DNA from: Acidobacteriota bacterium
Lineage (GTDB): Bacteria > Acidobacteriota > Terriglobia > Acidiferrales > UBA7541
DNA: 64,000 nt
Reading direction: 5' to 3'
NCBI GenBank assembly: GCA_021324935.1
Contig: JAJPIE010000012.1
Location: forward strand, 248,001-312,000
This document shows, piece by piece, positions 25,608 through 33,506 of this stretch (the stretch's first letter is position 1; each line of letters opens with the position of its first letter). The translations under genes were made by a program, and so were the position numbers. The notes beneath the pieces were generated by a model, which saw only the letters and a program-made list of their open reading frames with translations, ran no database searches and was not told the origin of the DNA.

Positions 25608-27767
25608 TCAATCGTCGCCGTGGGCTGGCTCCGGAGCATGGCCCTCAGCGCCGGATTCCTCCGGTGTTTCCACCAAGCCCGCCTTCACCAGTTGCCGGTA
25701 ATAGGCAGGGCGTGTGTGCCGATAGTGGTCGGCGGAAATCTTGCCGTCCAGCCAGGCGGTATCCATTGGGTAGACCATTGGATCGAAGATCACCAGGTAA
25801 AAGTGCCAAATCAGGATGGCAAAGGTGGCGAGGATGGCCTCGTACCAGTGCACTGCCGTAGCCGCGTCCGCCACCCACTTCGGGAAATGACGCAGCGTGA
25901 AATTGTTGAACCACAGCAGGAAGCCGGAAGCGGCCATGACTAGGGTCCCCCACATGAAGGCCAGATATTCCATTTTCTCCGCGTAGTTGAACTTCGAGAA
26001 TTTCGGCTCTTTTTCCGAGAGACCGAGGTTGTAGAGCAATACATCCACGATGTCTGTGGCATCCTTCATGGTCGGAATCATCGACCAGATAAACGACCGG
26101 TCGCGTTTCCTGATAAGCAGATGCAACGCGTGGTAGAGGGTCGCCGCAATCATCACCACCGCCGCAACGCGATGCAGGCCGCCACGCACGCCTGCGTTGG
26201 CTTCCCATGCGAACAACGGTCTTGCCCACCAACTCTCCGGGTATCTCAGCGCGAAGCCGGTTACCACCAGCGTTGGGAAGCTGGCCATGATTCCCCAGTG
26301 CGCCACGCGGAACCACAAATTCATGCGCATCACAATTTCGCCCGATTCATGCCTCGGCCGGCGCCGGATCAGCTTGCTAAGCAGATCCAGCAGATTGTGC
26401 AGTAGCATGAAGCCCAGCGTTGCGGGGATCAGGACCCAATACGTCCAGCGGATCCACTTCACCACCGGATGATTTGGGCCCGTGCTCGTTTGCACGTGGA
26501 TCGGTCCGATGGCATAGTCCGCCTTGTCCGCGCCCCTATGGCATTGACCGCAGGTCTTTGCCAGATTCGCTGCATTCACCATCGAGCGTGGGTCCGCGGA
26601 TTTGAAGATGTTGTGGACCCCATGACACGACGCACAATTCGCCGCCGTCAACTTGCCGCCCTTCAGCGCCAGCCCGTGATAGCTGTCCGCGTACGAAGGC
26701 ACGCGGTCGCTCGGCAAGTCGTACAACCTCGCCATGCGGGCGCTTCCGTGGCAGCGGCCGCAGGTTTCCGATGAGACGTTCGCCGCGTTCACCGGAGAGT
26801 TGGGATTCTTCGGTTCCAGGATCAGGTGTTCGCCATGGCAGTCCACGCAAACCGGCGCATCTTTAACGCCGGCACGAACCGCTTCGCCGTGAACGCTCTG
26901 CTGGTAAGTGTTTGCAATCTCTTTATGGCAGGTGCCGCAGGTGTTCGCAACTTTCCAATGGTTTACATGGGATCGCGAATCCATTGCCGGATATATGTCG
27001 TGATTGCCGTGACAGTCGTTGCACTTCGCCGCTTTCGTATCGCCGGCCGCCACCGCTTGTCCGTGGACGCTTTGCTTGTAGGAATCCACTGGATGCGCAA
27101 TGGGAATCTCGTGCCGCGACAAAAAGCCCGCGTCACTGTGGCATTTCGCGCACGTGTCTGGAAGGCGCTTCGCGGAAACCGCGGAGTCAGCATCATCCGC
27201 CGGTTTCACCCCGTGAATGGAGCCGTGGCACGACTCGCAAGTCGGCGCGTCCGGATCGCCTCTCTTTGCCGCTTGGCCGTGGATGCTGTCGGCAAACTGC
27301 TTTACTTCATCGGCATGGCATTCTTCGCATTTCGCCGGCGCTAGCTTCTCCGTGCTGGTCAATTCGTGGACGTTCCCGTGACACGAGGCGCAAGCCGTTT
27401 CGCCGAGCATCGCATGCACGCTCGTGCCAAATGCCTTCTCCTCGTCGCTATGGCACGTGGCACATTCCACTTTTGCAATCTTGGCCGGGTGCGGAAATTC
27501 CTTGATGGAAGTGTGGCAATCCGTGCATCCCAAAACGCCATGAGCGCTGGCGGCGTGCTTTGCGGGATTCACCGAAATGTCCCGGCCTTTTTCGGACTTC
27601 ATTCCTGCGGTGCGATGGCATGCCAGGCACGCTTCCTCTTTTTTCGGTGCTGAAGCGGCTTTCTCTTTGGTGGCAGCATGGGTGGGAGCGAGCACCCATA
27701 CCAGCGCGATTAGCAAGCCGGGCAAATTCCATGTCCGGCCTTGCCGCTCCGCTCGTTTGGAGCTCAT
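25608..27767 (-). CDS. Thirteen-heme cytochrome c fused to a membrane cytochrome b domain
   Basis: Predicted quinone-linked redox protein. After a signal peptide (about 1-31), residues 45 to 430 carry 13 CxxCH motifs, starting ACLACH and ending TCGQCH, many with CHGxxH contexts typical of stacked bis-His hemes. The last 260 residues contain five membrane segments with paired His (for example FRVAHWG, LHRVAAVV, LYHALHLL, AVHWYEA, LIWHFYL), like the cytochrome b of formate dehydrogenase or thiosulfate reductase. It could pass electrons between the quinone pool and periplasmic acceptors; the direction is not shown. Followed 40 bp upstream by the NapC-like gene in the same orientation. Confidence 0.85.
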   Translation of the reverse strand: MSSKRAERQGRTWNLPGLLIALVWVLAPTHAATKEKAASAPKKEEACLACHRTAGMKSEKGRDISVNPAKHAASAHGVLGCTDCHTSIKEFPHPAKIAKVECATCHSDEEKAFGTSVHAMLGETACASCHGNVHELTSTEKLAPAKCEECHADEVKQFADSIHGQAAKRGDPDAPTCESCHGSIHGVKPADDADSAVSAKRLPDTCAKCHSDAGFLSRHEIPIAHPVDSYKQSVHGQAVAAGDTKAAKCNDCHGNHDIYPAMDSRSHVNHWKVANTCGTCHKEIANTYQQSVHGEAVRAGVKDAPVCVDCHGEHLILEPKNPNSPVNAANVSSETCGRCHGSARMARLYDLPSDRVPSYADSYHGLALKGGKLTAANCASCHGVHNIFKSADPRSMVNAANLAKTCGQCHRGADKADYAIGPIHVQTSTGPNHPVVKWIRWTYWVLIPATLGFMLLHNLLDLLSKLIRRRPRHESGEIVMRMNLWFRVAHWGIMASFPTLVVTGFALRYPESWWARPLFAWEANAGVRGGLHRVAAVVMIAATLYHALHLLIRKRDRSFIWSMIPTMKDATDIVDVLLYNLGLSEKEPKFSKFNYAEKMEYLAFMWGTLVMAASGFLLWFNNFTLRHFPKWVADAATAVHWYEAILATFAILIWHFYLVIFDPMVYPMDTAWLDGKISADHYRHTRPAYYRQLVKAGLVETPEESGAEGHAPEPAHGDD

Positions 27768-27806
27768 AAAATGCTACCTCCGGGCCGTGAAGGCCCACCT
27801 GTTTTA

Positions 27807-29255
27807 CTATTGCAATCCGAGGTCCTTAAGAATTTTCGGATTTTCCTCCTGTACCGCCAGCAAGTTATGGCAGGCGGAGCAATCGTTGGAAATCGTTTGG
27901 CCGTCCGCACTGGTGTGTGATCCGTCGTGGCACCGGAAACACCCCGGAAAATCGTTATGCCCAAGGTTGTTGGGGTGCACGCCCCAAGTCACTTTCATGT
28001 CTGGAAAGATATTTCGCAGATAGATCTGCGCTGTCGTGTCGGCCGCCTGCTCCACTAAGGCACGCTTGCTGTTGTAAACGTCCGGATAATTTGTGCGGTA
28101 GAAGGTTTCGATTCCTTCCACGATCTGCTTGTGCGCCGTATCACGGTCCGGATAATTCACCTTCAACACTTCGACTGCCTTTTTGCGGATGTATGGGAGT
28201 TCCGCGCTGATCAGGCCACGCGACATCCTCAGGTCCACGGCGTTCTCCGGCAACTCAAACGCATGCGTGGGACGGTTATGGCAATCGATGCAATCCATCG
28301 TGCGCTCTTCACCCTTCGCGAGTTCTTCTTTGGTGACCTTGATGTCCGTTGAAACAAACTCAATCGTTTTTCCCTGGTCATCGGTGTAGTAGACCACGGG
28401 GATGACCTGCCTCTGAGCATCTGTCGAGATATAGTGAATGCGAGATCCCGAATCCAGATGTCGCCCGTGAATGCCTACGGATCCGTTCGCTTGCCGGCCG
28501 CCGATCTTGACGATCAGTGCCGTCGTCAACGGTGTGTTCTTCTCGTCGTCCTTGTAATTCATTTTCATGATGAACTTGTCGCCGGAAAACCGCTGAGGCC
28601 AATGGCACTGCTCACAAGTCTCCCGCGCCGGCCGCAGGTATTTCACAGGCGAAGGAATCGGGCGCGAATAGGTGTGGAACGTCACCGCAAACACTTGGCG
28701 TAATCCAGACAGTTTCGAGCGCACGAACCATCCCGCGCCGGGGCCGATGTGGCATTCCACGCATTCCACGCGCGAGTGTGGCGAATTCTGGTAAGCGGAA
28801 TACTCCGGCGCCATCACTGTATGGCATGTCTTGCCGCAGAACGTAGTGGTATCCATGTAGGACACCCCTTTGTATGAGGCAAAGGAAAAGATCAGGACGT
28901 TCAGCACGGTCGCTGCGCCAATGAACAGGAAGCTGTGCTGCACCATCGGTATCTTCAGGTCAATTTCGGGGTAAATGTGCGGGAGTTGTCCCGCATTGCG
29001 CAATTCCCGTCGGCGCAACAGGATTCCGAGTGGAATCAGGGCCAATCCGAGCGCGAATACTCCGGGCAAAATCAGAAAAATCAGGATACCGACATACGGG
29101 TGCGGTGGCCCGGGGAGAATGAAGTCGTAAATCCAGAACGCGACCAGGGTAACGGCAGTGCTCGTGGTGAGCACAACGCCGATAAAACTGAAGGTGTTCT
29201 GGCTGAAATAGTAGAGTAGACGCGCCCAATCCCTGGCCGTGACCTTTAAACTCAT
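27807..29255 (-). CDS. NapC/NirT-like membrane multiheme cytochrome c
   Basis: Predicted quinol-oxidising or electron-relay cytochrome. Three N-terminal hydrophobic segments anchor it. The heme sites are FCGKTCHTVM (spaced Cx3CH), then five CxxCH sites: CVECH, CEQCH, CIDCH, CFRCH and CSACH. The first segment CGKTCHTVMAPEYSAY and the following HSRVECVECHIGPGAGW match NapC/NirT-type proteins. The ATG at 29255 is preferred over a GTG nine codons upstream because GGGGAG precedes it at eight bases. It is encoded between the small cytochromes and the 13-heme protein, probably one electron-transfer operon. Confidence 0.85.
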   Translation of the reverse strand: MSLKVTARDWARLLYYFSQNTFSFIGVVLTTSTAVTLVAFWIYDFILPGPPHPYVGILIFLILPGVFALGLALIPLGILLRRRELRNAGQLPHIYPEIDLKIPMVQHSFLFIGAATVLNVLIFSFASYKGVSYMDTTTFCGKTCHTVMAPEYSAYQNSPHSRVECVECHIGPGAGWFVRSKLSGLRQVFAVTFHTYSRPIPSPVKYLRPARETCEQCHWPQRFSGDKFIMKMNYKDDEKNTPLTTALIVKIGGRQANGSVGIHGRHLDSGSRIHYISTDAQRQVIPVVYYTDDQGKTIEFVSTDIKVTKEELAKGEERTMDCIDCHNRPTHAFELPENAVDLRMSRGLISAELPYIRKKAVEVLKVNYPDRDTAHKQIVEGIETFYRTNYPDVYNSKRALVEQAADTTAQIYLRNIFPDMKVTWGVHPNNLGHNDFPGCFRCHDGSHTSADGQTISNDCSACHNLLAVQEENPKILKDLGLQ

Positions 29256-29373
29256 ACGGGTATCTCCCCAGCCTACTTTCACTCGATTTTTCTTGGCCCC
29301 GGCGAAGGATACGCCAGGGCCTCTGGACTAGCCCATACTCGGTGAGCCTGGAGAGACAGGCCCTGCGGTGAAC

Positions 29374-29673
29374 TTATTTGACCAGTCTGTGGATATAAGC
29401 GACAACGTCTTTGACTCCCACGTCGCTCAGTTGCCTATCGTAGCCGGGCATCTTGTTTTCGCCCTTCACGATGCTTCCCGTCCACTCTGCGTCAGATTCC
29501 ATCTTGACTTCATCCAGACTGAACTCACGGGCCTTCATTGTTTTTCCCGCGGTCGTTTGACCCCTGCCGTCCGGGCCGTGGCAGCTCGCGCAATCCGCGT
29601 TGTACGCCTTTTGGCCCTTCGCCGTGTCTTGCGTCCTCCCTATGGGACTTGTCACGCACGCGGCGCCTGACAA
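29374..29673 (-). CDS. Small monoheme cytochrome c
   Basis: Class I-like c-type cytochrome with one heme site, DCASCHGPDGRG, and a later Met ligand in NKMPGYDRQLS. The start is unresolved: the only in-frame start codon nearby is a TTG at 29673, giving a truncated leader. The upstream in-frame sequence (KRAFAAAALSGAAC) reads like a signal peptide or lipobox with no ATG or GTG before it. Either a rare start codon is used or a base is wrong. Same orientation as its cytochrome neighbours. Confidence 0.7.
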   Translation of the reverse strand: MSGAACVTSPIGRTQDTAKGQKAYNADCASCHGPDGRGQTTAGKTMKAREFSLDEVKMESDAEWTGSIVKGENKMPGYDRQLSDVGVKDVVAYIHRLVK

Positions 29674-29793
29674 TGCGGCTGCAGCGAAAGCCCGCTTTAT
29701 TTCCTTTCCCGCGCTTGCCTCTTCAACAGGACGCGGAGCACCCAGGAGCGGGAGTGATCCGCGTCTGCACTTTTCTAGAACCGTTCTAAAATG

Positions 29794-30123
29794 CTACTTC
29801 TTCAACGAGCGAAGGTAGCTAACAAGGTCCTTCACCTGATCCGCTGACAGCGTCTTGTACGCGGGCATCTTCCCCTTGCCCCCCGTGATGATTGCGGTCA
29901 GTTCCGCGTCGCTTTGCTTCTGCACATCGGCCGAAGACATATCTCGTGTCTTCATTGCCTCTTTGCCCTTGGCGTCTGCGCCATGGCATCCGGCGCACTT
30001 GGCCTTGAACATCGCTTCCCCAGCCGCCGTATCCGCTTTTGCCGGCGCGCTGAGCAGGCAGGTGCCCGCAAAGAGTGCCGCAACCAGCGTCAGCGTCCCA
30101 AGTTGCTTTCTTTTCATCTCCAT
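29794..30123 (-). CDS. Periplasmic monoheme cytochrome c (c6/c553-like)
   Basis: A 109-residue electron carrier. The signal peptide (about 1-31, cleavage after AKA) is followed by the heme site KCAGCHGADAKG and the axial Met in KGKMPAYKTLS; the C-terminal helix DLVSYLRSLKK is typical. AGGGAG lies upstream of the ATG at 30123. First gene of the cytochrome cluster in transcription order, it could shuttle electrons between the NapC-like or 13-heme protein and a terminal enzyme. Confidence 0.86.
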   Translation of the reverse strand: MEMKRKQLGTLTLVAALFAGTCLLSAPAKADTAAGEAMFKAKCAGCHGADAKGKEAMKTRDMSSADVQKQSDAELTAIITGGKGKMPAYKTLSADQVKDLVSYLRSLKK

Positions 30124-30597
30124 GTGTTGCTTCTCCCTGACAAGATTTCAACCGGGCGGCAATCGCTTGCCGCCTTGTTGCCGTACTAGAACGCATGCCC
30201 TAATAAAAGTCTGACGGGGTTCCCCGGGAAATTCCGTGACGCATGAACATCCCGGTATGACCTCGTCACCCTTTGGGACCTTCCCACCTTTCCTCAAACA
30301 ACCGGCCTATGAGCGCCTAACCTGAAGTTGATGTTTCAGAACTGAACTTGTGCCTGTCCGGTATTCATGGGCCAGTACATGAGTCCGCAGGAAGAGGTGG
30401 GAACCTCACTAACCCCAAATCGGTCAAGGAAGGCCGAAAGGAGGCTCCTCAATCTACGACTTTGTCGGGGTTTTTCAAGCAGAAATTAACAGGCAAATCC
30501 TGCGAAACCAAATACAAGACTGCCCCGGTCCGATTAGGCTCCGCCAAATGGATATCACTTCCGATAGAGCTTACGAGTCTGCAAGTCCACGCGCCCC
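30124..30597. other. Intergenic region, 474 bp
   Basis: Lies upstream of the cytochrome cluster and downstream of the M28 peptidase gene, both on the minus strand, so it should hold the cytochrome promoter and the peptidase 3' end. I see an 11-base palindrome TTCCCCGGGAA at 30220-30230 and a weak plus-strand hairpin with CGAC/GTCG plus GGGTTTTT at 30457-30475. No credible ORF or RNA gene is visible. Confidence 0.4.
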
Positions 30598-32010
30598 TCA
30601 TTTCTTGATAACGGACGGTGTGGTTCTTTGCGCTGGTTCCGTGGGGACCGCGATCGAGCGTGCTCCATTTTTTCCTACGGAGCGAACGCCATAGAAATGA
30701 TTGTCGGTGGAAACGCCCTTCAGGATCGTTTCGCCGCTGCTTGGCACGAAATCGTAAACTTGCCAACGGGCTTCCGTGGTCTCTCGCCACAGGATTTCGA
30801 AACCCGCGCGTTCCGGATCCTCCTCCGCTGACCAGGATATCTTGGCGTCGGGGCTCACCGCGCCTCGCAGATGCACATTGGCCGGCGGAGCGGGGGCCAT
30901 CGCAAGTTGCCGCAACGCCTCCGCGTTATCGCGCGCAACGTTGCCCATGAACGCGAAGCTCAAATATTTTTCCAAGTCGCCGTATTCCACGCCATTTTCT
31001 GTCCGCGGCGTCTGGTGCTGGTGCGTGTAATCTTCCAACGGCTCCGTGAAGCGCACTGCCGGGAGCCCCGCCTTGTAAAAGTAATAATGGTCGCCGCCGC
31101 GCCCATATCGGTCCACGCGGAAGACCATGCGGATAGCTTCGCGCCCGTCAATCTCTTCGATGGCTCGCGCTAGTTCCCGCGAAGACGAATCGCAATCGTC
31201 AATCTCCCCATTTCCCGAAAACACCCTCACGCGGTGCGGCCCGCCGGGTGCCAAGTCCGCTCCAACAATGTCGTTATCGAGCATTCCGCCAACCGTATAG
31301 CCCTGCTCCTTGGTCCAATCCAGCAGGTGCCTGCTGCCCAGCAGCCCTTGCTCCTCGCCAGAAACCGCGGCAAACAAAATCGTCGCCCGGAAGGGACTCT
31401 TACCTCCGGCTGCGATTTTGCTTAGCAGGCGCGCGGACTCCACGCTGACCGCGGTTCCCGACGCGTCGTCATCCGCGCCAGGAGCGTCAGGGACAGGATC
31501 GGTCCATCGCGACGAAAGTGAATCCATGTGCCCCGAAACGATAAATAGAGTCTTTTCCAGTTTCGGGTCGCTGCCCGGTAAAATCGCGTAGACATTCTCC
31601 ATCGCGGCCGGGCCATTTGTCCGCTCCGATTCCGCTTCGTACTTGTCCACGATCACCCGCAATTTGTCGCCAGACTCCTTGGCGATCTCGTTGAATCGAG
31701 CCACCACGTGATCGCGCGCGCAGCCTATTCCGCGTTTCGGATCCGTCCAGGAGGAAATCGAAAGCCGCGTTCCGCAGCCCACCAGCTCATGAACCAACGC
31801 GGCCATGGCCTTCTCGTCGACGTCTTGGCGCGCAACTGCGCCCGCCGGGCGCGGCAGAGTCGTCGGTTGCGCCTTCCCTTGCAACGGTTCCGCCGGATCG
31901 CGCCCTTCCTGCTGAGCCCGCACGGGACTCAAGGCAACTCCCAGCAGTAAAATGGTTACCGCATAGTACTTCCAATTGAATTTGTGCAGGAGCGATTGCA
32001 CGATTCGCAT
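30598..32010 (-). CDS. Exported M28-family zinc peptidase
   Basis: Predicted periplasmic aminopeptidase or carboxypeptidase. A signal peptide (about 12-32) precedes the catalytic domain. Two-zinc site motifs appear in order: VSGHMDSLSS, PGADDDASGTA, the catalytic SGEEQGLLGSRHL, MLDNDIVG and the late His in YTHQHQTPR. The last 90 residues look like a fibronectin III-type module (ISWSAEEDPERAGFEILWRE). AAGGGAG before the ATG supports the start. 470 aa, apparently intact. Confidence 0.9.
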   Translation of the reverse strand: MRIVQSLLHKFNWKYYAVTILLLGVALSPVRAQQEGRDPAEPLQGKAQPTTLPRPAGAVARQDVDEKAMAALVHELVGCGTRLSISSWTDPKRGIGCARDHVVARFNEIAKESGDKLRVIVDKYEAESERTNGPAAMENVYAILPGSDPKLEKTLFIVSGHMDSLSSRWTDPVPDAPGADDDASGTAVSVESARLLSKIAAGGKSPFRATILFAAVSGEEQGLLGSRHLLDWTKEQGYTVGGMLDNDIVGADLAPGGPHRVRVFSGNGEIDDCDSSSRELARAIEEIDGREAIRMVFRVDRYGRGGDHYYFYKAGLPAVRFTEPLEDYTHQHQTPRTENGVEYGDLEKYLSFAFMGNVARDNAEALRQLAMAPAPPANVHLRGAVSPDAKISWSAEEDPERAGFEILWRETTEARWQVYDFVPSSGETILKGVSTDNHFYGVRSVGKNGARSIAVPTEPAQRTTPSVIKK

Positions 32011-32210
32011 AACTGTTCTCCCTTGAGTTGGTCACGAACCCAACGAGTCTTAATGTCGCGTTCGCTTGATTCGTGCGTACCTTCTTGAACCTCTTACACG
32101 CGGCTTATTCGGCGGCTTGAACAGGAAAGGAATAGAGAATGCGAAGTGAGTTCCGCGCTCGTCGAACCTCGAGACGAAGCAATGCTCGAGGAATCCTCTC
32201 ATTACATCCG

Positions 32211-33455
32211 TTATTCCCGCAACTGTGTTTGTAGCCAGCTCATCGCCAATTTTCCGGCTTCAGGTGTTCCACCCATGTGGCCGTCTTCGGGAAACACGCG
32301 TGCCGCCTTCGGCTCGCCATTCTCCAGCAACAAATATAAATCTTGAATCGTGATCCAGACATCCTTGGCGCCGTTCATCACCAGCAGTGGAGCCGACGGC
32401 TTGTTCAACCATCCTGAAGTCCTCAGAGAAAGAGTCGGCGCGTTCTCCCGCAGCGCTTCCACGTCTTTTACGTGATGCGCGTAGACCATCGAATCGAGAA
32501 ACGGCCACAAGTACGTCTTGTCTTCCTGCAAATGTTGCAGCCAAGGTTCCTGGAACGTGTAATGCACCGGCCCGCCCCACGCCACGGCTGCGCGAATGCG
32601 CTTCGGCTCGGCGTACGCCATCTTCGCGCCCCAATATCCGCCGTAGCTCCGGCCGATGATTCCCAGACGCTTCGCGTCCACATCATCTCGTTTTTCGAGG
32701 TAGTCGATCACCGCGGAATAGAACCGTTCGGAACCCGGTGCGTACCACACCGGGCATTCGCCGTTCCCCGGCATGTCCGTGGAAAAGGCCGCCATACCGG
32801 CATCCAGCAAATCTGTAGTGTCGCGCTCCTCCTTATAGACGTCGATGCCGCCGGTGGCAATCACCACCGCGGGACGTTTTGTCCCCTTCGGAATCCGCAG
32901 ATAGCCGACGATCTCCTTGCCCTCGAACGGAATTGTCACGCGCTCGAGCGGCGGATCAAAGTGTGTCGCCGCTTTCAAATAGGTCTCGATACATTTCTTG
33001 TATGCGGCTTGCTTCGCGGGGTGGTTAATCACCGGAAATTTCGCAATCCCGTAATACATCGATGCTTTTTCGAAGAACTCTTTGGCCTTCTCGTCCTCTC
33101 CTTGCGCGGCATGCTCTGCACCCTGTGTTTCGCATGGCTCCGCAAGCTTCGTCCATTCCGCCACCCATTTTTCCGCGTCCAAGTCCGTTAAGCGCCGGAA
33201 GATTGTTTCCCCTTCTTTCGCGTCCGCGCCTCGCCGGATGAATTGCGCCAGGCGCAACTTGGCGCCAACCTCGTACTTGGGATTCGTCAGCAGATTCAGC
33301 TCCGCGTCGGGAGCGTTATCCCGCGTGCCGCCGGATCGCGGCTCGCCATTCATGCTCTTGTCGACCCGTGAAAAATGGATTCCGCCGCTGAGTGCCAGGC
33401 CCGCTCCGGCTGCCATCTGCCGGCAAAACGTACGTCGATCCGGTCTGACCGTCAT
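32211..33455 (-). CDS. Tat-exported alpha/beta hydrolase (FrsA/DUF1100-like)
   Basis: A twin-arginine signal (PDRRTFCRQMAAGAGLALSGG) indicates folded export to the periplasm. The hydrolase core contains KRPAVVIATGGIDVYKE (oxyanion side), the nucleophile elbow IGRSYGGYWG, the acid in VMNGAKDVWIT and the His in PEDGHMGGTPEA. The N-terminal 150 residues are helical, as in FrsA-like esterases. Likely an esterase of unknown substrate. 414 aa, ATG start. Confidence 0.82.
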   Translation of the reverse strand: MTVRPDRRTFCRQMAAGAGLALSGGIHFSRVDKSMNGEPRSGGTRDNAPDAELNLLTNPKYEVGAKLRLAQFIRRGADAKEGETIFRRLTDLDAEKWVAEWTKLAEPCETQGAEHAAQGEDEKAKEFFEKASMYYGIAKFPVINHPAKQAAYKKCIETYLKAATHFDPPLERVTIPFEGKEIVGYLRIPKGTKRPAVVIATGGIDVYKEERDTTDLLDAGMAAFSTDMPGNGECPVWYAPGSERFYSAVIDYLEKRDDVDAKRLGIIGRSYGGYWGAKMAYAEPKRIRAAVAWGGPVHYTFQEPWLQHLQEDKTYLWPFLDSMVYAHHVKDVEALRENAPTLSLRTSGWLNKPSAPLLVMNGAKDVWITIQDLYLLLENGEPKAARVFPEDGHMGGTPEAGKLAMSWLQTQLRE

Positions 33456-33506
33456 ATGGATTTCAATGCCTCCTGATGCGCAAGGAACTGTTCCATCCTT
33501 CCTCGT

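Noticed and set aside
30449-30597. Minus-strand ORF reading into the region after the M28 gene
   Set aside because: It is an alternate-frame tail of the peptidase region with no ribosome site or recognisable sequence.
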